A stretch of 64,000 bases of DNA from CAIVVT01 sp963823095 (lineage in GTDB: Bacteria; Acidobacteriota; Terriglobia; Bryobacterales; Bryobacteraceae). Both the position numbers and the translations under genes were made by a program. The stretch is from positions 124,001 to 188,000 of the forward strand of contig CAWGKI010000030.1 of the NCBI GenBank assembly GCA_963823095.1. The letters run 5' to 3'. Of this stretch, positions 1 through 9,207 are shown piece by piece. The notes beneath the pieces were generated by a model that saw only the letters and a list, made by a program, of their open reading frames with translations, did no database searches and had not been told where the DNA came from. Each line of letters starts with the position of its first letter. Within the stretch, counting starts at the first letter, position 1.

Positions 1-1433
1 CAGCACCGGCGCACTTTAACATCTACGCGCGATGCAAGGCGTACGTCGGATGGGGCGAAGATTTCGCCACTTCGAAGTTCTTGTCCGTTCAGGCGGGGCA
101 GAAGGTTAGCGACATCACGGTCGCCATGGATATGCCGGGCTCCATCTCTGGTCGAGTGATCGACCCTGAGACGGAGAAGCCGGTGGCTGGACTTTCGGTG
201 ACACCTATGACCTGGCGCGTCATGGATGGGAGCCGTGCCCTCACGTTTGCCGCTGGAGCCTCGGCGACCGACAAGAATGGCGCGTACGAAATCAAGAATC
301 TGAGGCCAGGCGAGTACGTTCTTCAAGCGGCGGCGGCGCATGGCGAGAATTTCGTAACCGCCGGGACCAAAGAGGAGTTTCAAGACAGCGATCAGCTTGC
401 CTACCTCCGCAGCTACTACCCGGGAGTCGAGCACCGAGAGCAGGCCGCAAGTGTGACCCTGATGCCGGGCGTGGCGTTGGATCGCATCGACTTTAAGCTC
501 TCGAAACGAAGGGCGGCGGCGCTTCGCGGGTGCATCCATTCCGACATCGCTCCCGATCAACTCGGAGACGTTGCCCTGGGACTCACGCTCACCGAGGTCC
601 AGGGCACAACCACGAGTTTCAGTTCGTTGACCGATAAGACCGTTCGCGGGGACGCCTGTTTTCGGATTGATGGGCTGTCCTCTGGGAAGCACGTTCTGAG
701 CGCCGAGAGCAAGAGCGCGAATCCGGTGGAAATCAGGCGGGCCTTCGCATTCTTCGATCTCGAAGATCGAAAGATCGACGATATCGATCTGACGCTGATG
801 AAGGGCGTCCCAATCCATGGCAAAGTGCGCCTGCACGAAACCGTCACCGAGACAGTTGTGAAGGACAAACCGCTCGCCGTTTTTCTTGACGCACAAGGGC
901 GCGCCGGCTACGCGGACAAGAATTCAACAGCGGAGGTCTCGGCGTCCGACGGCGGCTTTGTGTTGCCGAGCGTGTTCCAGGGCTCGTATAAGGTTCAAGC
1001 TCGCTATCTGCCGAAAGGACTCGGCGTCGGCGAGGTGATCTACAACGGCGCCAAGGCGAAGCAGGGCGTGATTACGCTCAACCCGGGAGCGCCAGATCAA
1101 AGGCTGGAGGTGGTGCTGTACCCCGCGACAGCTTCGATCAGCCTCACTGTGGAAGGCGGCTCGAAGGCTGCGGACGCGCAACTGGTGCTGCTGCCGGAAG
1201 ATCCCGATCCTCAGGATCCGCAACTGGACGCCCGGGCCGCGAAAGCCGACTCCGAAGGCCGCGCGAGCTTCGCGGGCTTGCTCGCTGGCAAGTACCGCGT
1301 GTTTGCTTTTGCCCCGAACACGGCGTGGCGCACGGACCCGTCCTTTGCGCAGCAATTGATTGCCGGGAAGGATGTTGAGGTATCCAAAGATTCCGCGCAG
1401 AACATCGAAGTGAAGCTGAGCCGACTGCAGTAG
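1..1433 (+). CDS. Carboxypeptidase-regulatory-like domain protein, 5' end outside window
   Basis: The reading frame is open from base 3, so the gene starts before the window; a TTG at 81 is only an internal codon. About 476 residues are visible. They are made of repeated beta-sandwich modules of the carboxypeptidase regulatory (CarboxypepD_reg) type: 'GSISGRVIDPETEKPVAG' followed by 'KNGAYEIKNLRPGEYVLQA' is the classic pattern, and weaker copies end in 'GLSSGKHVLSAES' and 'GLLAGKYRVFAFAPN'. Such modules are common in secreted or surface proteins of Acidobacteriota. No catalytic residues are visible in this part. The signal peptide would lie upstream. It converges on the next gene with a 17-base gap. 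Confidence 0.75.
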   Translation, partial: APAHFNIYARCKAYVGWGEDFATSKFLSVQAGQKVSDITVAMDMPGSISGRVIDPETEKPVAGLSVTPMTWRVMDGSRALTFAAGASATDKNGAYEIKNLRPGEYVLQAAAAHGENFVTAGTKEEFQDSDQLAYLRSYYPGVEHREQAASVTLMPGVALDRIDFKLSKRRAAALRGCIHSDIAPDQLGDVALGLTLTEVQGTTTSFSSLTDKTVRGDACFRIDGLSSGKHVLSAESKSANPVEIRRAFAFFDLEDRKIDDIDLTLMKGVPIHGKVRLHETVTETVVKDKPLAVFLDAQGRAGYADKNSTAEVSASDGGFVLPSVFQGSYKVQARYLPKGLGVGEVIYNGAKAKQGVITLNPGAPDQRLEVVLYPATASISLTVEGGSKAADAQLVLLPEDPDPQDPQLDARAAKADSEGRASFAGLLAGKYRVFAFAPNTAWRTDPSFAQQLIAGKDVEVSKDSAQNIEVKLSRLQ

Positions 1434-1450
1434 AGTGAGCTGGTCTAGCG

Positions 1451-2818
1451 TTACTCGTCGCGATCGTCGCGCCAACTCATTACGGCGCTGATCGCTTCTT
1501 GAACCTGCCGCCGATCGTATGGCTCGCCGATCACCTGATAGGCTCCCATCTCCAGAACGTGCTTCGAGTCGCCATTGTGCGATGGAGTGCAGACGACGAC
1601 CGGAACCGCGCGGCTTCTCTCCCTCGCCATCTGGACGATGTCCTGGAAACTGCCGTCCGAGAGTTCGAGTGCGCAGAAGACGGCAGTGAGCTGATAGTGC
1701 AGGTTCAGCACCTTGCGTGCCTCAGAGCACGTTGAGACCGGAAAGACTTCCAGTCCGCCAGCCGTCAACTGCTCCCGAATCGGCGCCTGATTGGCTGAGG
1801 GCATCACCAGGAGCGCGCCGGGCCGGGCTACGTCGCCGTGGTCCTGAGGTTGGGCGCCCACATTTCTTTTAAACGCCGACCGCACAATCGGCTCGGCAAT
1901 GTCCCGCAGGTCAGTCCAGGAGAGAGAGCTGCCGATCTCGCTGTCGGACCCTGCGGCGAGATTCGAGCCGCCCCAAATTCGCACCTCCGGTTTGTCCTCG
2001 GCGGCCTGGAACGCTTCAATCAGCTCCGATACCTGGAAGACGTCCTCGTCATAGGGCGAGCCTCGAATCACGCTGTAGGTGCGGCGGCCGGAGGGGCGAG
2101 TGCACACCAGGCTGATGAGATTCGTGTAGCCTTGCGACGCCAGCACCAGGCGCGAGGTTGGGTCGCCCTTCTCGTCCGCGATTACGAAGTTGTATGGCGA
2201 CCGATAAAGGATCTCCGGCTTCGCGGTTATGGGGGCAGTGCCTGCTTTACCTTCCAGCAGGGCCTGCAGGCGTTCGCAGACCAGACGGACCGTGTCCATC
2301 ACCAATTCCTCGTCGCCGAGCGTCCTGCCCTGCATACGCTGCAACCTGTAGGGCTCGAAGACCCAGGTGAAGTGATTGTCCACGAGTTCCGCGAGGTTGA
2401 CCGGATAGATGCCGCCGCAAAGGTCGATCTTGTTGTTGTATTGGACGATCCAACGCAGCAGCGGCGTCCCCTCGGAGCGCTCGAGCAACTCGTGGTGTTC
2501 GAGGACGAAAGCCGCGAGGCACACGTCCTGATCGGCATTCCACGTATACACAGGCACGGGCCGCCGCTTCAGCAGCCAACGCTCCATCAGGCGGCCCTGC
2601 CGGACGGCGATGTAGGCCTGCATGGCGGCGCTCATGGTCGCCTCGCGCACAACACCGGCGTGGTGATCGAAGTGAACGTGGTGCCCCTGATGGCCGGGCG
2701 GGCTATCGATTACTTCCAGTCCAATTGAGTACTCGGGCGTTTCGCGTACAAACTGTTCCCAACTCGTAAAGCGCTTCGAAGCGACGCGCAAAACGATGTT
2801 GTTAAAGGAGTATGCCAT
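1451..2818 (-). CDS. DHH-like phosphoesterase domain fused to a degenerate receiver-like domain
   Basis: Encodes 455 residues. The first ~150 residues carry 'HHVHFDHHAGVVREATMSAA', a DHH-type metal-binding motif, then 'NADQDVCLAAFVL' and 'VDNHFTWVF', suggesting a DHH-family hydrolase fold. The last ~125 residues ('GALLVMPSANQAPIREQL' to the end) look like a response-regulator receiver: beta strand, 'GLEVFPVSTCSEARKVL', a hydrophobic strand ending 'FCALELSDGSF', and 'VPVVVCTPS'. Where a phosphorylatable Asp is expected the sequence reads CALELSD, so the receiver is probably not phosphorylated. ATG 2818 is preceded by GAGAG, and a plausible sigma70 promoter lies at 2913-2941. Substrate and role are unknown; the domain assignments are mine from motif reading. 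Confidence 0.6.
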   Translation of the reverse strand: MAYSFNNIVLRVASKRFTSWEQFVRETPEYSIGLEVIDSPPGHQGHHVHFDHHAGVVREATMSAAMQAYIAVRQGRLMERWLLKRRPVPVYTWNADQDVCLAAFVLEHHELLERSEGTPLLRWIVQYNNKIDLCGGIYPVNLAELVDNHFTWVFEPYRLQRMQGRTLGDEELVMDTVRLVCERLQALLEGKAGTAPITAKPEILYRSPYNFVIADEKGDPTSRLVLASQGYTNLISLVCTRPSGRRTYSVIRGSPYDEDVFQVSELIEAFQAAEDKPEVRIWGGSNLAAGSDSEIGSSLSWTDLRDIAEPIVRSAFKRNVGAQPQDHGDVARPGALLVMPSANQAPIREQLTAGGLEVFPVSTCSEARKVLNLHYQLTAVFCALELSDGSFQDIVQMARERSRAVPVVVCTPSHNGDSKHVLEMGAYQVIGEPYDRRQVQEAISAVMSWRDDRDE

Positions 2819-2912
2819 CGTGCTCTCAAAAAGATCCAGACTGCGCAGCGTACTCGGCTACTCCGGAATACGTCCCGGCCGTGCCCGGCGGCCGCGGGAA
2901 CGCATCGACCTC

Positions 2913-2941
2913 ATTTTGCACTCCGGCGTACGGCGAGTCAA
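2913..2941 (-). promoter_or_regulatory. Candidate sigma70 promoter for the DHH/receiver-like gene
   Basis: On the minus strand TTGACT (2941-2936) is followed after 17 bases by CAAAAT (2918-2913), about 95 bases ahead of the ATG at 2818. The -35 matches the consensus at five of six positions and the -10 at four. This is a pattern match only. Confidence 0.4.
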
Positions 2942-3000
2942 TGAACCGGGTACTGGTGCATTGGTTACTCAACGCCTACTTCTGCGCGACTTCACCGAGA

Positions 3001-6000
3001 TTAAAGCCTTCGATCGACGATGCGCGGACTCTCGCCCCGCGTGTCGGCGTGCTCGACTTCCGTCACGAGGGTACGCTGCTCTCCGGGCATCAGCGAAACG
3101 TAGTTGTCGCTGTACATGGCCGGGAGGATGCGGTCGCCGCTCTTCTCGCGAACCGCTTTCAAACGCAGCATCAGGGCGGGGGCCTGCGAAGGGTTGCGCA
3201 GTTCCGTGGTCAGCACCCAATGCGCGCCTTTGCGTTCCACCTTGGTCGCAGCCTCGATCTTCACCTTCGGCAGTTCACGCAGCGCGCGGTAATTGCTGTC
3301 CTCGACTCCGCGCCAGTAGAAGTTCTGCGAGATCAACTTCTCGCCCTGGGTGAGACGCATCCGCAGGAAGTGGGCCGGGCTGAGACCGGCGGGGTATTCC
3401 ATTTTGAAGAGCGTTGCGACACTGTCCTCGGCACTATCCAGCGTTGTGGACTTTTCCCACTTCACCGAACCGTCCATGTTGAGTACTTCCACCTTCGCGC
3501 TGAGCCCGGTCGCGTTGCCGCCGCTGTAGTTCACCACTTCGATGGTGTCGTCGGCCTGATTCCACTGGATGTGCAGCGGCTCGCAGGCGAGCTTAGCCCC
3601 AAAGTAGGCTGCGGTCGGTTCGAAGTAGTAGTCGTAAGTCTGCCAGACAAAGGTTGGCCAGGTCGGATGGCTCATCCAGATCAGCAGCCCCATGCGGTGC
3701 TTGCTCTGGGCTTCGAACATGCCCTTGTAGCCTTCGTAATTCACGAACTGCGCCAGAGTCACCCAATCGGCCACGTTGTCCGCGCCGCCGTAGCTCTTGT
3801 CGATGCGCTGGATGAAAGACTTGCCGCCCTGTGCGCCGTTGAGCGAAAAGTCGTGCATGCCCCACATGTCGTCCTGCGGCCACATTGCTTTTTCGGGCAT
3901 CATCAGCTTCAGGCTGTCCATGGTGACGATATTTGGCATGCCCAACTCACTGTGTAACTGCTTCGTGGCGCGTTCCGTGAAGTAGTATTTCGCGGACATC
4001 GCCTGGTAAGGACCGTGTCCGCTCACGACAACGTCGGCCGAACTCGGGATGTAGTGTAGACCTGGGTGCAACTCGTCCAAGGCTTGCCGGATGCCGTCTT
4101 CGAGGGGCTTCGGCGGGAAGCCTTCGTTCCGGCCGCAGTACAGGCCGACGGAAGCATGGTTGCGGATGCGCGTCACGGTATCGCGCACGTTGCGCAGGAA
4201 GAGCGCATTGTCATCCGGGTCCGGGCCATCCCAGGGATTGGCGAGCCAGAAGTCCTGCCAGACCACGACGCCATGCCGGTCGCAAGCTTCGTAGAACGCG
4301 TCTTCCCCCACCTGGCCCACCCAATTGCGAATCATCGTCATGTGCATGTCGCTGTGGTAGCGGATAGCGGCATCGTACTCACGAGCGCGATAGCGCAACA
4401 TGGATTCGCTGAAGCCCCAGTTGCCTCCCTTGGGAATGAAGCGGCGGCCATTGATCCACATGCGGAGCGAGCCGCCTTCCTCGCTGTAAGTAAACTGGCG
4501 CACGCCGGCGAGGAAGGACATCGAGTCCGAGACGCCCTTCTTCGCAATCTCGAATTTCAGCTCGACGGGATAAAGGTTGGGATCGCCGTAGCCGGCAGGC
4601 CACCACAGCTTTGGATTCTGGAGATGCAGCGCTGGCGCGGTCGAGGCGTCGAGCTTCACCGTCTTGGATGAAGAGGCATCGAGGGTGACGGGCAGCTCGA
4701 ATGCCGCATCGCCGAACTTGCCGCGCAGTGTGCCGGAGACGGCCTTCGCGTCCAGGTTGCGCAGCGTAACCTCCACCTTTACGTCCGCGCTCGAAGTGGC
4801 GGGCAAGGGCAGGGACGTCTGAACGAATGGATCCTCCAAAGTGACGGCGCCTGTAGTGGTCAGATGAACGTTGTTCCAGATGCCGGTATTGCGGCCGCGG
4901 ATGGTGGGGATCCAATCCCAGCCCACCGAGGAATGGAAAGTCGGGTTATCGGCTCCGAGCGCACCGCCGTTCTTATCGGGACTCTGCCAGTTCTTTTCAC
5001 GGACGCTGCCGGGCGTAGCGTTCTTCTCGATGCGAATAGCCAGCGCGTTCTTCTTGCCGGGCACCAGCAGCGAGGTGACGTCGAAACGGCCGCGCATGAA
5101 GCCACCCTCGACGCGGCCCAGTTTCTTGCCATTCAGGAAGATGTCGGCTTTCCAATTGATGCCGTCGAAGTTCAACCAGACGTGCCTGCCTGGCGCGGCC
5201 GGCGCGGCAACGAACTCGTTGCGATACCAGAAGTCGGCGTAGAAGTACGAATCCGAAATCATGTTCTGGTTATCGCCGAAGTTCGGATCGGGGATTGCGC
5301 CGACATTCAGGAAGCTGGTGAGAACCGTCCCCGGAACCGTTGCGATGAGCCAGTCCGAGTCGGCATAGCCGGGCTTCGAGAGGACGTCGCCCTCGGCCTT
5401 TACCTGGGAGTCGCGCTGGAGACGCCAGGCTCCGCCGGCGAGATCGAGACGGCCATCGGCCTGGGCGGCAGCCGCTGGCTTCGGAGTGGCAACGGGACCG
5501 CCCCGGCCATAGACTTCCAGCTCACTCAAGACGTAGCCCTCGGGCGAGGCCGGCCGGGTCATCAGGACCCTTACATAACGGCCTTGCGCGGGCTTGGCGA
5601 GTTTGATATCGTCGGACGCGCCCTGGGGCGCGGGCAGCGCCTGAACGGTGGTCCAATTCTCCGCGTCGTTTGACGTCTGGATCGAGCCTTCGGCGGCGCG
5701 GCGGATCCAGAAGAGCGTTATGCGGTCGAACTTGCAAACTGCTCCGAGATCGACGTAGACCCACTCTTCGACCTTGCCTTCGCTCATCCAGGCGCTCGTG
5801 AAATCGTGCGGTCCACCGATGCCGGCACGCTTGCCGTGATTGAAGAAAGAGACGTCGCCGACAATCCAGGTGGTCTCGCTGGCGCCTTCGAAATCGAAGC
5901 GGTAGAAGCGGCTGTTAGAAGCGGCGGCGAAGGCAACAGAAGCGACGGAGGGAGTCATCGGCTCCTTCGGTTTGGGCGGGTTCGCGGTGCGGCCCAGTTC

Positions 6001-6495
6001 TTTCCATGAGGTACCGTCGTCCGAGCCAGAAATGACGCAAGTCCAACTCTTCGACTGCGAGCCGAAGGATTGGGCCCTCGCGTCGAGATCGATGCGGTCC
6101 ACCTCCAGCGCGGCGTCTCCTCCAGCCAACTCGACCTGAAACCAGGCCGTCTTGCCCTTGATTTCAATACTTGTGACGGGGTTCTGATCGAACATCCATT
6201 GGCGTTCATTCTTCTTGAGCTCGCCCTGCTTGCTGGATGAGACAGCCTCCCAACGGGGCAGACGAGTATCCTTGATGCCGTCCGTGACGAGCTGCGCGGT
6301 CAGGTTGTAGTCGTAGCTGCTGGAGTGGTAAGCGGGGCGGTGCAGGGCCAGATTTCGATAGGACGTTGCATCGATACGCATCCGCGGCACGAACTCTTCT
6401 TTCGGGCTCCCCGGATATACTCCTACTCCTCGGGTGTATTCCTGCGCTTGTAATGCAAGCCCCGTCATCAACATCAATGCCACCGTCGATTTCAT
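3001..6495 (-). CDS. Secreted glycoside hydrolase family 2 protein with discoidin-like domains
   Basis: A 1164-residue exported enzyme. The start chosen is ATG 6495, preceded by GAGGGG, which gives a signal peptide 'MKSTVALMLMTGLALQAQ'. A longer frame to 6549 would add 18 residues before it. Residues ~30-350 contain F5/8-type C (discoidin) carbohydrate-binding modules ('NLALHRPAYHSSSYDYNL'; 'EWVYVDLGAVCKFDRITLFW'). The rest has GH2 architecture: sugar-binding jelly roll ('DADWLIATVPGTVLTSFLN'-like region), immunoglobulin-like domain, and TIM barrel with the acid/base in 'CGRNEGFP' (Glu ~791) and the nucleophile in 'LHSELGMPN' (Glu ~850). The closest remembered types are exo-beta-glucosaminidase or beta-mannosidase GH2 enzymes; the substrate cannot be fixed from sequence alone. 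It is a single gene with no obvious operon partner. Confidence 0.85.
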   Translation of the reverse strand: MKSTVALMLMTGLALQAQEYTRGVGVYPGSPKEEFVPRMRIDATSYRNLALHRPAYHSSSYDYNLTAQLVTDGIKDTRLPRWEAVSSSKQGELKKNERQWMFDQNPVTSIEIKGKTAWFQVELAGGDAALEVDRIDLDARAQSFGSQSKSWTCVISGSDDGTSWKELGRTANPPKPKEPMTPSVASVAFAAASNSRFYRFDFEGASETTWIVGDVSFFNHGKRAGIGGPHDFTSAWMSEGKVEEWVYVDLGAVCKFDRITLFWIRRAAEGSIQTSNDAENWTTVQALPAPQGASDDIKLAKPAQGRYVRVLMTRPASPEGYVLSELEVYGRGGPVATPKPAAAAQADGRLDLAGGAWRLQRDSQVKAEGDVLSKPGYADSDWLIATVPGTVLTSFLNVGAIPDPNFGDNQNMISDSYFYADFWYRNEFVAAPAAPGRHVWLNFDGINWKADIFLNGKKLGRVEGGFMRGRFDVTSLLVPGKKNALAIRIEKNATPGSVREKNWQSPDKNGGALGADNPTFHSSVGWDWIPTIRGRNTGIWNNVHLTTTGAVTLEDPFVQTSLPLPATSSADVKVEVTLRNLDAKAVSGTLRGKFGDAAFELPVTLDASSSKTVKLDASTAPALHLQNPKLWWPAGYGDPNLYPVELKFEIAKKGVSDSMSFLAGVRQFTYSEEGGSLRMWINGRRFIPKGGNWGFSESMLRYRAREYDAAIRYHSDMHMTMIRNWVGQVGEDAFYEACDRHGVVVWQDFWLANPWDGPDPDDNALFLRNVRDTVTRIRNHASVGLYCGRNEGFPPKPLEDGIRQALDELHPGLHYIPSSADVVVSGHGPYQAMSAKYYFTERATKQLHSELGMPNIVTMDSLKLMMPEKAMWPQDDMWGMHDFSLNGAQGGKSFIQRIDKSYGGADNVADWVTLAQFVNYEGYKGMFEAQSKHRMGLLIWMSHPTWPTFVWQTYDYYFEPTAAYFGAKLACEPLHIQWNQADDTIEVVNYSGGNATGLSAKVEVLNMDGSVKWEKSTTLDSAEDSVATLFKMEYPAGLSPAHFLRMRLTQGEKLISQNFYWRGVEDSNYRALRELPKVKIEAATKVERKGAHWVLTTELRNPSQAPALMLRLKAVREKSGDRILPAMYSDNYVSLMPGEQRTLVTEVEHADTRGESPRIVDRRL

Positions 6496-6900
6496 AGCCC
6501 CTCTATTCCCGATTCCGCGCGGCGCGATTGCCTTGGCGCGGGTCCTCAAGCGTCACAAACTGCGGATGTTTTCGCATGCCGGCCGGACACTCTGCCGTGG
6601 CAGCCGAATGCGCCTGGGCTGCAGAATCAAGAGTCATCCGGCCGCGATTCATGTCAGATGTTCAGGCCGGATTACCCAGGCGCACAGCACCGACGGCCAT
6701 TATATCGTTTGAGGCTGATTGGGTATCTCGCTGTGTGCTGACCAACGCTCGAACGTAATCCGTCCGTGAACGTTGGGCCGGCCTCCCTAGCCGAACTTTC
6801 GCAATAAGGGTCGGCGGAAGCGAAACATTCGCTGGAATTCTTGTTTCCGGCCGTTTGTTTTCTCCACCGCGTTGCGGATCGGTGTCCAGTCCGCGCTGCG
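6496..6900. other. Intergenic stretch without a supported gene
   Basis: About 400 bases between the GH2 gene and the threonine aldolase remnant. It presumably holds the GH2 promoter. I see no convincing reading frame, hairpin or repeat. Confidence 0.4.
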
Positions 6901-7302
6901 GTGCCGACCTACCCTCTTTCCAAGGGCAGGCTCTACCGCAAACGACTCGGCGGCGGAATGAGGCAGGCAGGCGTCTTGGCCGCGGCCGGTCTCATCGCTT
7001 TGGAGGCCATGCCCAAGCGGCTCGTTGAGGATCACGCGAACGCGAAGCTGTTGGCCCAGGGACTGGCGGCGACGCCCTGCGTGCAGGCCTGGCCCGAGAA
7101 GACCCAGACCAATATCGTCGTGTTCGACGTCTCGGCCACTGGCATGACCGGTCAACGGATCAGCGCAGGGTTGAAAGACCGCGGCGTGTTGATTAATCCG
7201 ATCAATGCGAAGCAGATGAGGGCCGTTACGCACTTCGACGTGACGAGAGACCAGTGCATGACCGCTCTGGCAGCATTGCGAGAGGTCGTCGCGGCGGGGT
7301 AG
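6901..7302 (+). pseudogene. Remnant of a low-specificity L-threonine aldolase (C-terminal part)
   Basis: The frame ending at 7302 encodes the C-terminal third of a PLP-dependent threonine aldolase. 'RKRLGGGMRQAGVLAAAGLI' is the family hallmark after the PLP lysine, and the tail 'LKDRGVLINPINAKQMRAVT' matches the end of LtaE-type enzymes. Just before it stands 'YPLSKGRLYRKRL': 'LSKG' resembles the PLP-lysine segment but is joined directly to the helix that normally follows ~25 residues later. Both the N-terminal two thirds and an internal piece are therefore missing. No start codon with a ribosome site precedes it. A decayed gene is the simplest reading. Confidence 0.75.
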
Positions 7303-7459
7303 GCCAGCCCAAAGGCACCATTCTCCTCTTGTATCAGGCAGTTGGGCACCGAGACAGATCGGTTTGCGCCCTTGCCTCTCGGACCGAGGGAGATTGCGCG
7401 ACTTGCCCTGGCACGGCGTGACGTGCTGGGCGTGCGGAGTGGATCTGGAAGCCGCCGCC

Positions 7460-8458
7460 TTACTTCGTCGAGCCCTGACGGGCCTCGCGCCAGTCCAGGT
7501 TGGTCCACGCAGAGGTTGTCACTAGCTGGGTGCCGCTACAGCCGTAAACATAAACCCAACGCTCCGTCCGGCCGCCGCCCACCCATGTGCCGTGCGCCCG
7601 ATCCAGGACGCTGATTACGGAGGACGCGGAAGCCGCTGCCGTCGGGGAAGGTACTGTGAGGTCCGCATGGGCGGAGAACCACGCGCTATTGTCGTCGCAC
7701 AGGGCGACCCCCTGGATGTCGAGATGAGACACCGGTAGCGAGTACGTGCCTATTTCCTTGCCGTCAAGAGAGAACTCCATATACTTGTGAGCTACCGTGG
7801 AGAACCAACCCACGCGATTCTGGGACGCGGCGAACTGGGAAGAGTTGGACGGACTCCAGCGCCCGGGGAACTCCGTGCGCGGCGCGGCGCCGCCCAGAAG
7901 CTTCCCCTGCCGGTTGAAGCGCCGGATGACGAAGTAGCTCTCTCCGGCTTTGTCGCGATCGCGGTCGTCGAATTCCCAGCCCGCCGTCCAGATGGTGCCA
8001 TCGGAGGCGATGGTAAGCGCGTCCGTGACGTATGGAGTTGTGCGCACCACCGTCTGGCTCGCGCGATCAGGCCCTATGATCGCCAGAAAGTTGGCCCCGC
8101 GGTCGCCCAGGCCATAGGCAAAACCGGCGGCGGCCACAACTCCGTCCGCGCTCCTGGCAAAGTGTTTGTCCAGGACTTGAATGCTGTGCGCGCCCGGCAC
8201 CTGGATGGTAACCCGTTCCACCTCCGCGCCCGACTCGTCGTAAAAGTGCAACACAGGCGCGCTGGACTCGGGACCCTCAATCTTGGCCAAAGCGTTGCCA
8301 GTCCACACGCCCACCGGCCCGGAGCCCGGCAGCGGGGGCGATAGGGAAACACTCCGCACGACCGGCTGGCCGGAAAGCGCGCCACCCTGCAAAACCAACA
8401 ATGCGGCAGTCGTTACTGCTGCATAGGCAAACTTAGAGATGGAAACTCCCATTGCCAT
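7460..8458 (-). CDS. Secreted beta-propeller-like protein of unknown function
   Basis: A 332-residue protein starting at ATG 8458, eight bases after a perfect AGGAGG site; an upstream in-frame extension to 8545 lacks one. The N-terminus ('FAYAAVTTAALLVLQGG') is a signal peptide. The body has repeated short beta segments such as 'DGVVAAAGFAYGLGDRGAN', 'DALTIASDGTIWTAGWEFDD' and 'DIQGVALCDDNSAWFSAHAD', typical of NHL/six-bladed propeller folds. No catalytic motif is visible. It lies 44 bases downstream of a Cys-rich secreted protein gene on the same strand, so the two probably form an operon. The propeller call comes from repeat pattern only. Confidence 0.6.
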   Translation of the reverse strand: MAMGVSISKFAYAAVTTAALLVLQGGALSGQPVVRSVSLSPPLPGSGPVGVWTGNALAKIEGPESSAPVLHFYDESGAEVERVTIQVPGAHSIQVLDKHFARSADGVVAAAGFAYGLGDRGANFLAIIGPDRASQTVVRTTPYVTDALTIASDGTIWTAGWEFDDRDRDKAGESYFVIRRFNRQGKLLGGAAPRTEFPGRWSPSNSSQFAASQNRVGWFSTVAHKYMEFSLDGKEIGTYSLPVSHLDIQGVALCDDNSAWFSAHADLTVPSPTAAASASSVISVLDRAHGTWVGGGRTERWVYVYGCSGTQLVTTSAWTNLDWREARQGSTK

Positions 8459-8502
8459 TCCAGTCACCTCCTGCCGCCCGCGTAACGCGGCGGCTCGCCG
8501 AA

Positions 8503-9039
8503 TTACGTTTCGCCGTTGAAGCAAGGTGGAAATGCCTCTCCACACGAGCCCCCACTACTGCAATACAAGCAACACCAGAAACCGATCTTGTACTGATTGG
8601 GCGAAGGGACTGTCGTCTCGAGAGTGCCCCCGTGACAACCCGCGCCAGTTGAGCACTGATACTGAGAAGACTGCCAATAACTCCCCGTACAGCCCGAGGA
8701 CTGGGCATGGACGGTGGTTACGCCCAACAGCCGCTCAATCCACGTCAAGCCCGCATTATCATCCTTCGCGGAGCAGCGGGACAGGGGATGACGATGCTTC
8801 GCGAGGACTTCGGGGGAATAGGCGGGGTTTGGCTTTAAGCCATCAAAGAGATTTGCTATGACCACCCCGCCCAGTGTCACCACCCTTGTTGTCATCTGGC
8901 GCGTGAGCGGTCGCGGACCCGCCATCGCTTCATCGTTGGCTGCCGCCGTTGCCGGAAGCGCGCCGCAGAGCAATACCCAAGCCAGCGGCAACGTCGGCTT
9001 GACCCAGATCCCAATCAGCACCTGTAACCTGCGTGACAC
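8503..9039 (-). CDS. Small secreted cysteine-rich protein, unknown family
   Basis: A 178-residue protein from GTG 9039, which has GGAGGA nine bases upstream; this start gives a clear signal peptide ('LPLAWVLLCGALPATAAA'). A linker follows, then a C-terminal cysteine-rich domain of ~50 residues beginning after 'TTVHAQ', which itself resembles a signal-peptidase site. That domain holds nine cysteines: one after 'SSG', then 'QCSTGAGCHGG', and near the end 'FWCCLYCSSGGSCG' and 'FPPC', the last just before 'FNGET'. A disulfide-bonded exported peptide is likely. The next gene downstream is the propeller-like protein. I do not recognise the family. Confidence 0.6.
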   Translation of the reverse strand: MSRRLQVLIGIWVKPTLPLAWVLLCGALPATAAANDEAMAGPRPLTRQMTTRVVTLGGVVIANLFDGLKPNPAYSPEVLAKHRHPLSRCSAKDDNAGLTWIERLLGVTTVHAQSSGCTGSYWQSSQYQCSTGAGCHGGTLETTVPSPNQYKIGFWCCLYCSSGGSCGEAFPPCFNGET

Positions 9040-9207
9040 TGGTAAAGATCCTCCGCCCGAATTGTATGAGTGTAGGGGGGGGCTGTCAGGAGAATTCCCC
9101 ATCGCACTTGCACTATTATGACGATGAATTCGGCTGGGGCGTGCACCGCGTTGGGCGGGGGAAGTGCACTGAACCCCTCACCCGAGACCTGCAAAAGGGG
9201 ACAGGTC

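Noticed and set aside
2812..3957. 381-codon open frame on the plus strand
   Set aside because: It lies opposite the GH2 gene, whose domains are clear; high-GC codon bias creates long antisense frames. No domain or ribosome site.
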